From an uncultured bacterium (GTDB taxonomy: Bacteria; Hydrogenedentota; Hydrogenedentia; Hydrogenedentales; SLHB01): DNA of 21,554 nt. The stretch is from contig CALEZK010000015.1 of assembly GCA_937928585.1 (NCBI GenBank), positions 1-21,554 of the forward strand, in the 5' to 3' direction. The notes under the pieces were generated by a model. It did no database searches. It worked only from the letters and a program-made list of their open reading frames with translations, and was not told where the DNA came from. The position numbers were made by a program, and so were the translations under genes. Shown here one piece after another: positions 1-7,486 of this stretch; the first letter of the stretch is position 1, and each line of letters starts with the position of its first letter.

Positions 1-26
1 GCAGTATCCTCTGGTGGGACCCTATC

Positions 27-48
27 GGCGGAAGGAATCTCTTTCGCC
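27..48 (+). repeat. leader hairpin upstream of small ORF
   Basis: An 8-bp stem (27-34 with 41-48, one G-T pair) closes a 6-base loop. It ends seven bases before the AGGAGG ribosome-binding site of the small gene at 68. No T-run follows, so it is not a clear terminator. It may be a leader structure or chance; nothing further can be said because the upstream gene lies outside the window. Confidence 0.3.
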
Positions 49-67
49 AGAAAGAGGAGGAAGATCG

Positions 68-196
68 ATGGATGTAACAGCACTTCTCACGCAAATCTTC
101 ACGTTTATTCTGGAGCTGCTCGAACTGGTGTTCGGGTTTGCAGGCGTCCCGGGCGGTGGAGACGATGATGACGACGACGATGATGATGACGATTAG
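68..196 (+). CDS. small hydrophobic protein with poly-aspartate tail
   Basis: This is a 42-residue protein of unknown function. The start is ATG at 68 because AGGAGG lies at 55-60, seven bases upstream, a textbook ribosome-binding site; an earlier in-frame ATG at 14 has no such site. Residues about 2-27 form a hydrophobic or amphipathic helix rich in Leu, Phe and Ile, long enough to sit in a membrane. A Gly-Gly-Gly linker follows, then eleven consecutive Asp residues (32-42) ending at the stop. The Asp codons mix GAC and GAT, which suggests selection for the residue and not only slippage of one triplet. The gene converges on the minus-strand cassette and shares its terminator. Plausible roles are membrane-surface cation binding or a small membrane-associated partner, but this is inference. 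Gene reality is fairly sure because of the ribosome-binding site and the terminator just downstream. Confidence 0.72.
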   Translation: MDVTALLTQIFTFILELLELVFGFAGVPGGGDDDDDDDDDDD

Positions 197-226
197 AGCC
201 CGGCAATTAGTCCACTAAAATAACGA

Positions 227-262
227 AATCGGCCCTCCCGGCATTTGCTGGGAGGGCCGATT
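227..262. terminator. bidirectional intrinsic terminator
   Basis: A perfect 13-bp stem (227-239 with 250-262) closes a 10-base loop and is followed on the plus strand by CCTGTTTTTA. On the minus strand the sequence beyond the stem is also T-rich (complement of 215-226, including TTTT). It sits 31 bases after the small plus-strand gene and 24 bases beyond the end of the minus-strand WD40 gene. It can therefore end transcription of both convergent units. Confidence 0.9.
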
Positions 263-285
263 CCTGTTTTTAATCCTGTCGTTCG

Positions 286-2031
286 CTACGACTGCGAAGC
301 GCTCGTCAACATCTCGCCCACTTTGGTGCCCGTGGCTACGTCCCAAAGTTGAATTACGCCGTTCCAGGCGCCAGCCAGGACCAGCGCGTCCTTCGCTCCG
401 AACCGCGCGCTGAAGCCCCAATCCGGCAACCCTGCATAGGTCGCGAGGTTCTTGCCTTTGGAATCCCAGCGCTTCGTCTGGCCATCGATTCCCGTGCTCA
501 CCAATTCATTGCTGTCCGCGAAATCGACGCTCAACACGCCGCCGGGGTGCGCCGCAAATTGCGATGTCTGTTTGTACTCCCACGTGTCCCACAACCGGAT
601 AGTGCCGTCTGAACTCGCGGATGCCAGCAACACGGAATCGTTGCTATAACAAAGATCGTGCACCGCGCCCGAGTGACCGCGCAACGCTTCGACGGGCCGG
701 CCATTCGCCGCCTGCCACAACAAAATGCCGCCCGCGCGATCGGCGGTTGCAAGCAACTCACCATCCGGACTGAACCGAACCGAATAAATCCAATCCGTGT
801 GGTCTTCGCATTTGTATGCTTCGGTTCCGTCGGCGATGTTATAGACCTTCACTTTCTTCGTCGGCATTCCGATCGCTATCTTCGTGTGGTCCGGGCTGAC
901 ATCGCAGGCCATTACCGTGTCGTATTCTTCGCCAAATTTACCTGCGCGCTCGCCTTTGCGTACGTTCCAGATCACCGCGCAACCGGAATCGCCCGATACG
1001 CCGCCCCCCGCGACGAGCAACTCGCCGCTCACGCTGAAGGTCAGTGAAAAAATCTCGCCCTCGGGAAACGGCAGCGCACCGAGGATCGTGCGCTGTTCCA
1101 AATCGTAGAGAATCACCTGACGATATCCCGCCACGGCCATCAATGGCGAACGCGGATTCGTCGCCACCGCGCGCGCCACAACTCGCTTCGCGTTTTCGGG
1201 TGCGGGCGCCGGCAAGGCGATCTCCGGCATGGGTGGCGGACCATCGGTGATCGCCGCCGCGACGAAAACTTCCATCTTCTCTTCGGGCTTTTCTTCCGCC
1301 ATCGCGACTTTTGCATTCGCGTCGACGGGCGCGCCCTGTTTGATCCAGTCCGCGAGCAGCGCGAGTTCGTCTGCCGTTAGGCCATCGCCGCTCGGCGGCA
1401 TCTTGGGCTCTTCCGATCCATTGACAAGCCGCATCAAACGGCTTCCATCCGGATCGCCGGGTATGACGACTGAGCCGGAACCACCACCCGTCATCAAACT
1501 TTGAAACGTATCAATCGCGAGCCCGCCGCGTTGCGTGTCCTGGTTGTGACATTTCACGCACTTGCCGCGCAACATCGGAAGGATATGTTCCTGGAAGTTG
1601 ACCGTCGGCTTTATGTCCGCGGCCATTTCCGCGCTTGCTGCCGCCGGGGCCATTTCCGGCGCCATCGCGGGAGCCATTGCCGTCTCGGCCATCTTCGCTT
1701 CGCCGGTTTTCTCGTCGAACGACATGCCCAGCGCGTTCACGCGCTCTTTGATAAGGCCAAGCTTCGCGACGAGATCGGCGGCCTGTTTGTCGAGTGCATC
1801 GGCTTCGGCCTTCTTGGCCGCTGCAATCGCGTCCAGCTCCGCCGCCTGCTTCTTGTACTCTTCAATCTTCGCGAGAAGCTGGGCCGGGTCAATGCCCACC
1901 AACTTGTCAATTGCTGCATCGACCACTTCCGGCGCAGGTGCAGGTGGCGCTTCCTGGGCGAAGGAAAACGGCGCCGCGATCAGCAGAGCCGCTACAAGTC
2001 GGGGCATGATGTATGCGCGCATGATGTTCAT
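286..2031 (-). CDS. secreted coiled-coil / PSCyt1 cytochrome / WD40 protein
   Basis: This 581-residue exported protein is built in three parts. Residues 1-25 are a signal peptide ending near SFAQ. Residues about 36-105 are a charged coiled coil. Residues about 145-235 match the planctomycete-type cytochrome C domain (PSCyt1): haem motif CVKCH at 158-162, and a KMPP element at 210-213 whose Met may be the axial ligand. Residues about 285-575 carry WD40-like repeats (repeated L-x-D/W and S-x-D-G elements), probably one seven-bladed propeller. A Met/Ala/Pro-rich linker joins coiled coil and cytochrome. It is the last gene of the five-gene minus-strand set, 14 bases after the coiled-coil gene. 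An AGAAAG site lies 3 bases before this ATG; ATG at 2022 is an alternative start with longer spacing. Likely role: periplasmic electron carrier with a protein-binding propeller. The partner is unknown. Confidence 0.9.
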   Translation of the reverse strand: MNIMRAYIMPRLVAALLIAAPFSFAQEAPPAPAPEVVDAAIDKLVGIDPAQLLAKIEEYKKQAAELDAIAAAKKAEADALDKQAADLVAKLGLIKERVNALGMSFDEKTGEAKMAETAMAPAMAPEMAPAAASAEMAADIKPTVNFQEHILPMLRGKCVKCHNQDTQRGGLAIDTFQSLMTGGGSGSVVIPGDPDGSRLMRLVNGSEEPKMPPSGDGLTADELALLADWIKQGAPVDANAKVAMAEEKPEEKMEVFVAAAITDGPPPMPEIALPAPAPENAKRVVARAVATNPRSPLMAVAGYRQVILYDLEQRTILGALPFPEGEIFSLTFSVSGELLVAGGGVSGDSGCAVIWNVRKGERAGKFGEEYDTVMACDVSPDHTKIAIGMPTKKVKVYNIADGTEAYKCEDHTDWIYSVRFSPDGELLATADRAGGILLWQAANGRPVEALRGHSGAVHDLCYSNDSVLLASASSDGTIRLWDTWEYKQTSQFAAHPGGVLSVDFADSNELVSTGIDGQTKRWDSKGKNLATYAGLPDWGFSARFGAKDALVLAGAWNGVIQLWDVATGTKVGEMLTSASQS

Positions 2032-2045
2032 ATGCTTTCTGCGCG

Positions 2046-2516
2046 TTACGGCGCTGCCGCAGGAGCGGCCTCCGGTGCAGGAGCCGCCTCCGGCGCCGGC
2101 GCCGCTTCGGCTGGTGGCGCAGCCGCAGCCGCCATTTCTGCCTGCTTCGCCGCAAGCGCTGCGGAGAATGTTTCGATCGTGGCGACGCGCGCTTTCAATG
2201 CGCCCGCCTTGGCATCCGCCTCGCCGGCTTGATCCCGCAGTGTTTGGGCCTGCGCTTGCAAATCCGCAACCTGCTTATGAATCTCGGCCACACGCGCCTT
2301 CAGCGCGTCGGGGCCGACTTTCGCCAATTCATCCAAGACCGCATCGATATCCGCTGCAGGCGCTGCTTCTGCCGCGGGGGCTGCTTCTGCAGCCGGTGCG
2401 GCTTCCGCGGCAGGCGCCGCTTCCGGCGCGGGTGCGGCGGCTTCCGCCGGTGCCGCTTCCTGGCCCTGGGCGACAAACGCGGCAAGCGCCAGCGCCAGCA
2501 TTAATCCATATCGCAT
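2046..2516 (-). CDS. small secreted Ala/Pro-rich coiled-coil protein
   Basis: This 156-residue protein has no recognised family. ATG at 2516 is chosen because GAGGAG lies about eight bases upstream; an in-frame GTG at 2525 directly abuts that site and is unlikely. Residues 1-18 look like a signal peptide. Residues about 20-57 are low-complexity, with EAAPAA repeated several times. Residues about 57-127 form a coiled coil, and the C-terminus is again Ala/Pro-rich. The segment at 58-87 aligns without gaps to residues 38-67 of the next gene's product (about 12 of 30 identical, including D-A, L, P, K-Q and A-x-L positions). The two proteins may therefore pair through related coiled coils. It lies between the DUF1549/DUF1553 and WD40 genes in the same direction. 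Compositional bias limits any homology claim. Confidence 0.82.
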   Translation of the reverse strand: MRYGLMLALALAAFVAQGQEAAPAEAAAPAPEAAPAAEAAPAAEAAPAAEAAPAADIDAVLDELAKVGPDALKARVAEIHKQVADLQAQAQTLRDQAGEADAKAGALKARVATIETFSAALAAKQAEMAAAAAPPAEAAPAPEAAPAPEAAPAAAP

Positions 2517-2535
2517 CGCACTCACTCCTCAGTAC

Positions 2536-2574
2536 GCGCCGTTTTCTGCTTGATTCTACGAATCGTATCGGCGC
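2536..2574. repeat. nested inverted repeat between DUF1549 and coiled-coil genes
   Basis: GCGCCG at 2536-2541 pairs with CGGCGC at 2569-2574. Inside them GATTC (2552-2556) and GAATC (2560-2564) are complementary around a 3-base loop. The element fills most of the 66-base gap between two co-directional genes and has no T-run. It could be an intercistronic RNA hairpin that affects stability or relative expression of the downstream genes. Confidence 0.35.
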
Positions 2575-2582
2575 AATCGGTA

Positions 2583-5009
2583 TTAGTGGTTAAATACGAA
2601 CTCTTTCGAGTTCATAACGCTCCACATTACGTCTTCAATTGCCAGTTTCTTGTCCGCTCCGGTCGTGATGTAGTTCTCGACGTACGACAATTCTTCCGGC
2701 TTCGGTCGGCGCGAGTACGCCGCCAACCAGATGTCCTCCGCCATTTGTGCGGGCGTCATGTCGGAAGCAGCGAGCTTTTCCAAACGTCCGCCGGGCGCAT
2801 TCAAAGCCGTGGTCATGGTGTCACCATTGATGAGGTGCAACACCTGCGCCAGCGTCGGTTCCGCGCGGCGTTCGCATGCGCACACTGTTGAACGCGCGGG
2901 GCGCCCAAAGAGCCCGAGGAAATAGTTGCCGCTGTTGCCATCCGCAACTTCAATTGCCTGCGAACCCAATGGCAGCCCCGGGAACTTCACTTTGCTGTCA
3001 GTGACCTTCGCAATTGCGTCCAGCAACTGCTCGGCGCCGAGGCGTCGCACGTTCTGCGCAACGAGATTGCGTTTATCCTGAATATTCGGATCGCGCGGTT
3101 GCGTGTTCATTTGATACGTGTAGGAATTGCAGATGTCCCGCACGAGCGCGCGCAGGTCGTACTTCACTTCCTTCAAGCGCGCCGCCAGCGCATCTTCAAG
3201 TTCGGGATGGCTCGGCGGGTTTGTGACGCGCACGTCGTCTGGCGGTTCCGTAATGCCTGCACCAAAGTAATGCTGCCAGACGCGGTTTGCGATCGACTTT
3301 GCGAACCACGGGTTCTCCGGCGCGGTCAACCAGTCCGCCAACACGGCACGGCGATCTTTTCCAGTGCAGTCCGGCGCTTCGCCGCCGAGGAACTTCGGGG
3401 GCATGGGACGGTTGCCGTTCAGATGGTTTACTTCACCGCCGCGACGGTCGAAGACAATTTTTTCGCGCGGATCCGTCGATCCTTTCTGTCCAACCTGCGC
3501 AAAAAACGCGGAGAAGGAGTAGTAGTCGTCCATCGTCCATCGTTCAAACGGATGGTTGTGGCATTGCGCGCATTTGATCTGAATGCCCATGAACACTTGC
3601 GCGACGTTTTCCGCCATCTGCAGGGGGTTTGGCTCGGCGACGTAGAAATTGACCGCGGGCGACGTAAAGTTTCCGCCCTGCGCGGTCAGAAGTTCGCGCA
3701 CGAGTTCGTCCATCGGTTTGTTCTGCGTAATCGATTGGCGGAGCCAGTCGTTGTAGCGGTGAAGCGCCTTGCGATCAATCACGTTTGCGGCCGTTTGCAC
3801 GCGAAGCAGGTCCGCCCACTTCATCGCCCACACCTGGTTGAACTCAGGGCGTTCCAGCAGCGAATCGATCAACTTCGCGCGTTTGTCCGGCGCCGCATCT
3901 TCAAGAAATACGCGCGTTTCCTCGGCGGAAGGCAGAATCCCCAAAACATCCATGTATACGCGACGAACGAAAATTTCGTCGTTTGCGCGCGTTGACGGTT
4001 GAATGCGAAGTTTCTTCAGCTTGTCGAAAACGTGCTTGTCGATGTAGTTGGCTTCAACGGCATCCGCCGGCCATTCCATGGTGAGGCCCTGCGGGATCAC
4101 GATGACTTTGGAGACGACGGCAAAGCTGCCGAACCGCGCCATGATATAGCCTTCGCCCTGATCACCCGCGGTCGCAACGGCCTGCGTGGTGTCGAACCCG
4201 CAGGTCTGTTCGTCGCTCGTGCTCAGAATCGCGAGGCTGGTGACATCGCGATCGGATCCGTCGGAGTAGATACCACGCACCACAAAACGTTGCTGCGCGC
4301 CCTTGCCTTCCAATACGGCAGACTTGGGCAGAATTTCGACGGCGGTCAGCGATGGCGGCGGCGTGGCGTCGTTCTGCGCGCCTTCGGCAATCCAGCGGTG
4401 AAGGGTATTGTAGAGCGGCGTGTTCTTTTCGAACCGTGAACCGCCGTCGTGCACAACATCGCCCGTTGCCTTCAGCAGCATGAGGCTATCGTCCGGGCTG
4501 CCGGTGTTCATGCGGCGTCCGCGATTGTCGCGCGTGAGGTTGATGTAGTCCATGCCGGGATCGAATCCGAACAGGGAAACACGGAATCCGTTTTTGCCCG
4601 CGGCCGCGCCATGGCAACCGCCCGCGTTACAGCCCGCTTTCATGAGCACGGGTTCGACGTCATTCGCGAAACTGGGCGCTGGATTGACGGCGGCGTTCGA
4701 TACCTTCACGGGCACCGTCAGCGTGTTGCCGCCATGCGTGACCGTCGCAACGGCTTCACCATCGGCGATCGCATAAAAGTTTCCATTCTCGTACTTCACG
4801 ATGCCTTCCTTGTCGAAGGCCACCGAAATCTCGAGCGAACGATCTTGCGTCACGCCGTCTTCACGCGTGCCGACGGCGACAAAGCGCTGCACGTCGGTTT
4901 GATTCTCCAGTTGAATCGTTGCCGGATACACCGCGAGCGTTTCCGCGTGCGTCGCGATACTGCCTAACAAGGCAATTGCGATTGAACTGTATGTTACAGC
5001 TAACTTCAC
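2583..5009 (-). CDS. DUF1549/DUF1553 (PSCyt2/PSD1) protein with Ig-like domains
   Basis: This is an 808-residue exported protein. GTG at 5009 is favoured: GGAG lies nine bases upstream and translation yields a clean signal peptide (MKLAVTYSSIAIALLG..., cleaved after THA). A TTG at 5024 is possible but its site abuts the codon. Domains: a Big2-like Ig fold at about 22-105; a haem-like C-x4-CH motif (CNAGGCH) at 127-133; a second Ig-like domain at about 220-305; DUF1549 at about 318-505 with haem motif CAQCH at 480-484 followed by NHPFERW; and DUF1553 at about 550-800, including the WLTAPENPWFAKSIANRVW stretch typical of the family. The family is abundant in Planctomycetes and relatives, with function unknown but presumed redox. 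It lies 83 bases after the PPC-protein gene, in the same direction. It is probably periplasmic or on the cell surface and may act with the DUF1501 protein. Confidence 0.93.
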   Translation of the reverse strand: MKLAVTYSSIAIALLGSIATHAETLAVYPATIQLENQTDVQRFVAVGTREDGVTQDRSLEISVAFDKEGIVKYENGNFYAIADGEAVATVTHGGNTLTVPVKVSNAAVNPAPSFANDVEPVLMKAGCNAGGCHGAAAGKNGFRVSLFGFDPGMDYINLTRDNRGRRMNTGSPDDSLMLLKATGDVVHDGGSRFEKNTPLYNTLHRWIAEGAQNDATPPPSLTAVEILPKSAVLEGKGAQQRFVVRGIYSDGSDRDVTSLAILSTSDEQTCGFDTTQAVATAGDQGEGYIMARFGSFAVVSKVIVIPQGLTMEWPADAVEANYIDKHVFDKLKKLRIQPSTRANDEIFVRRVYMDVLGILPSAEETRVFLEDAAPDKRAKLIDSLLERPEFNQVWAMKWADLLRVQTAANVIDRKALHRYNDWLRQSITQNKPMDELVRELLTAQGGNFTSPAVNFYVAEPNPLQMAENVAQVFMGIQIKCAQCHNHPFERWTMDDYYSFSAFFAQVGQKGSTDPREKIVFDRRGGEVNHLNGNRPMPPKFLGGEAPDCTGKDRRAVLADWLTAPENPWFAKSIANRVWQHYFGAGITEPPDDVRVTNPPSHPELEDALAARLKEVKYDLRALVRDICNSYTYQMNTQPRDPNIQDKRNLVAQNVRRLGAEQLLDAIAKVTDSKVKFPGLPLGSQAIEVADGNSGNYFLGLFGRPARSTVCACERRAEPTLAQVLHLINGDTMTTALNAPGGRLEKLAASDMTPAQMAEDIWLAAYSRRPKPEELSYVENYITTGADKKLAIEDVMWSVMNSKEFVFNH

Positions 5010-5092
5010 GATGGGTTTCTCCAACCTCGGTTACGTTCGCGAACTACTAAAACGTCCAGCGTCACGCGCGCTTCGCGCAACGCGGTTCCTGA

Positions 5093-7474
5093 TCATCCGG
5101 TGGATGCCACAGGGAAGCGCGTCTTGCGCGCGGGTGCCTCGGGTTTTGGTTGATCGGGTGTTGCTTCTGGCGCCGGAGTTGCCGGCGCGGCCGCGGGGGG
5201 CAATGGCTGAAACACTTGCAGCGAACCACCGCCCCACTGATGCAACACGTCTTCGCCTTCGGTCTGCAACACCGCGCGAATGAATAAACCGTCGAACTTG
5301 CCGACCGGCGCATCCGCCGCGATCTCGACCGGGAAGATTAATTCTTTGGATTCTACTGTCAGGGGCTGGGGTTGCGTTGTGCAGCCCTTGGGAAGCCCAA
5401 GCAACTCCGCGTTGAAGGAACCCGTGAACTGTTGCGCCTGGTTTACGGTCACTTTTACCTGCGTGGGTTTGCCCTGCTCCGTCTCGGCCTTTGCGACATC
5501 AAAGGTGACCCAGGGCGCTGCAATGGTAAGTGGCGTCAAGGGCGTGCTCACGGTGTATCCGGAACTCGTTCCCACCACCGCAACGCGAAATGTTCCCGCG
5601 GCCGCGCCGGCGGAAGCGTTCAGGAAAACGCCAGCCTCGGTTCCGGCCTCGGCAATGTCCGCCGTGCCCGAACCTACGCCTGCCGGCGTCCATAACATGC
5701 GCAGATTAATTGGCGCGGTGAACCCTTCGCTGCGCGTGGCAACGACTTTCAGGTTCATGGTGCCGTTCTGCACCAGCGGCGCTTTGGGTTGAACAATCGC
5801 GAGCGAAAACGGTGCGGCCTCGCCGACGGCCGTCGCGAGCTTTTCAACGCGCCGCGTCTGAAAAATTACTTTGTTGTCGCCGTAGATGAGCACGACGTCC
5901 TGCTTTAAACCGCCGGTTACATTCGCGCCTTCTTGTTCAAGCTTGCCGACGATGTTCACCAGACTTCCCGCCACCGGCGCGTCAGCCGCCGCACTGAACA
6001 CGACGGGCACCACCGTTTGCCCCGCGACGATCGGATCGAAATCGGCGGTAACGCCCTGCGGCAGTCCGTCGAACGTAAGGCTCAACGGGCCGTCAAAATC
6101 CTGGCGCTGTACATTCAGCAACATGAAATTGCTGTTGCCCGCGTGGAGCATCATGTTTGCGGGCTCGAAGTCGCCCACGCCGAGACTCGTCGAAAAGGTC
6201 AATTTCGGCTGTATGGGAGAAACTTCGATTCGGTATGCAAACGTGGGGCCGCCCCGGGAAAGATGGTCGTTCACGTAGACGAAATGTGTCCCCGTCTCTG
6301 CGAGCGTTACGCGCATATAGGCATCGGGGCCTACGCCATCGTCATTGCTCGCCAACGCGCTACCGGAAGGATTGATGACTGCCGCAACGCTGTCGAGTGG
6401 TGAACCCAACTCGCGCGCGTATACGCGCACGTCGTAGAGCTGTCCCGCGGTGCCTTCAAACTTGAAGTAATCGATATCGCCTTTTTCGCCGATGATGCCG
6501 TCGAATGCACCCGGCGCGGTTCCCGCCGTTGCTGTCGCGCCGTCGTTGTTGGGTTCGGCTTCGAGCACGCCCGGTAAGTCGCTCGCGCGAAATGGCACTG
6601 CCGTTGGCGCGATACCCGTTTCGGCGACGGCATCCACAGCCGTGGCCATTACCGTTTGAGCCGGCGCCGTTACCGTTTGCGCCGCCAACTGCAAATCGCC
6701 AAGCCAGGTGACATTTACCGGTTGGCCCGGTTGGCCGCCCATGGGCGAAACCGCAAGCGGTCGCGGGAACTTGCCCGCGTGCAGGCGATAGTAAAAACCG
6801 CCCGCGCCACCGAAGGCCGATTCGCTTACCGAAAGTACGTAGCGGCCGGCTTCTTTTATTTCGTACACGAACGCCGCGTCCTGGTTCATGAGCGGCGTGT
6901 CGTCTTCCGCGATGATTTCACGGCCCGCGGGATCGAACAGGCGGAGTTTCGCGTCGAACAGCGGGCCCCCGAGGCGCATCGCCTCTACTTCGGCCGCGAA
7001 TTTGTCGCCTGCGGCGAGATCGAATCCGAAATAGTCAGCATCTTCATTGGTGACTTGTCCATTCACCGTGGTGCCAACGGTGAGGAGCGGGGCTTTTGCG
7101 AGGTCGTTGTTCTCGTTTTCATTTTCGTCGACTTCGGTCAACGCGCCAACGCTGAACAAGCGGAGATTTGTCAGTCCGGTTTTTGTGCGCACGCGAATGG
7201 CGTGCGTTCCCACGCGGCAATCCGGCGCGATTGCGAGCTTGGCGTGCGCTTTGCCCGCTTCCGCCGTCATTTCGACGAGCGTGATACCGGGATCATGGAA
7301 AATCAGATCGCAGGCATCGGCCAGGTTTGCGCCGTGAAAGTCGACCGTTACTTCGCCGCCGCGGGCAGCGCCGCGCGGCAATATTTCCGTGAGCGTCGGT
7401 GCCGCCGCCCAAGCCATCGGGGCCAGAACCACGAGCAAGGCTGCCCATGGAGCAGTTCGAGTACAACTCCGCAT
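5093..7474 (-). CDS. secreted protein with two PPC domains
   Basis: This is a 793-residue exported beta-rich protein. ATG at 7474 is preferred because AGGTGA, matching the 3' half of the anti-Shine-Dalgarno complement, lies five bases upstream; an in-frame GTG at 7483 overlaps that site. Signal peptide is at about 1-24. An IPT/TIG-like fold spans about 26-110. A pre-peptidase C-terminal (PPC) domain spans about 117-233 (DADYFGFDLAAGD element), and a second spans about 305-420 (GDIDYFKFEGTAGQLYDVR element). Further beta-sandwich repeats run to about 755, followed by a Pro/Ala-rich tail. It has no peptidase or other catalytic motif that I can see, so it is probably an adhesive or scaffold component. 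It follows the DUF1501 gene with 12 bases between stop and this ATG, which implies co-transcription. PPC proteins recur next to DUF1501/DUF1549 genes in planctomycete-like genomes. Confidence 0.9.
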   Translation of the reverse strand: MRSCTRTAPWAALLVVLAPMAWAAAPTLTEILPRGAARGGEVTVDFHGANLADACDLIFHDPGITLVEMTAEAGKAHAKLAIAPDCRVGTHAIRVRTKTGLTNLRLFSVGALTEVDENENENNDLAKAPLLTVGTTVNGQVTNEDADYFGFDLAAGDKFAAEVEAMRLGGPLFDAKLRLFDPAGREIIAEDDTPLMNQDAAFVYEIKEAGRYVLSVSESAFGGAGGFYYRLHAGKFPRPLAVSPMGGQPGQPVNVTWLGDLQLAAQTVTAPAQTVMATAVDAVAETGIAPTAVPFRASDLPGVLEAEPNNDGATATAGTAPGAFDGIIGEKGDIDYFKFEGTAGQLYDVRVYARELGSPLDSVAAVINPSGSALASNDDGVGPDAYMRVTLAETGTHFVYVNDHLSRGGPTFAYRIEVSPIQPKLTFSTSLGVGDFEPANMMLHAGNSNFMLLNVQRQDFDGPLSLTFDGLPQGVTADFDPIVAGQTVVPVVFSAAADAPVAGSLVNIVGKLEQEGANVTGGLKQDVVLIYGDNKVIFQTRRVEKLATAVGEAAPFSLAIVQPKAPLVQNGTMNLKVVATRSEGFTAPINLRMLWTPAGVGSGTADIAEAGTEAGVFLNASAGAAAGTFRVAVVGTSSGYTVSTPLTPLTIAAPWVTFDVAKAETEQGKPTQVKVTVNQAQQFTGSFNAELLGLPKGCTTQPQPLTVESKELIFPVEIAADAPVGKFDGLFIRAVLQTEGEDVLHQWGGGSLQVFQPLPPAAAPATPAPEATPDQPKPEAPARKTRFPVASTG

Positions 7475-7486
7475 TGCTTTCACCTG

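Noticed and set aside
2352..2423. Possible tandem-repeat element in the coiled-coil gene
   Set aside because: The repeated EAAPAA coding is in frame and explained by a low-complexity linker; no sign of a mobile or CRISPR-like repeat.
1562..2593. 343-codon plus-strand open frame rich in Ala, Pro and Arg
   Set aside because: It mirrors the low-complexity Ala/Pro coding of the two minus-strand genes and lacks a ribosome-binding site.
5010..5092. GC-rich palindromic bases (GCGCG around a 3-base centre) between the PPC and DUF1549 genes
   Set aside because: The stem is too short, and this base composition makes such pairs frequent by chance.
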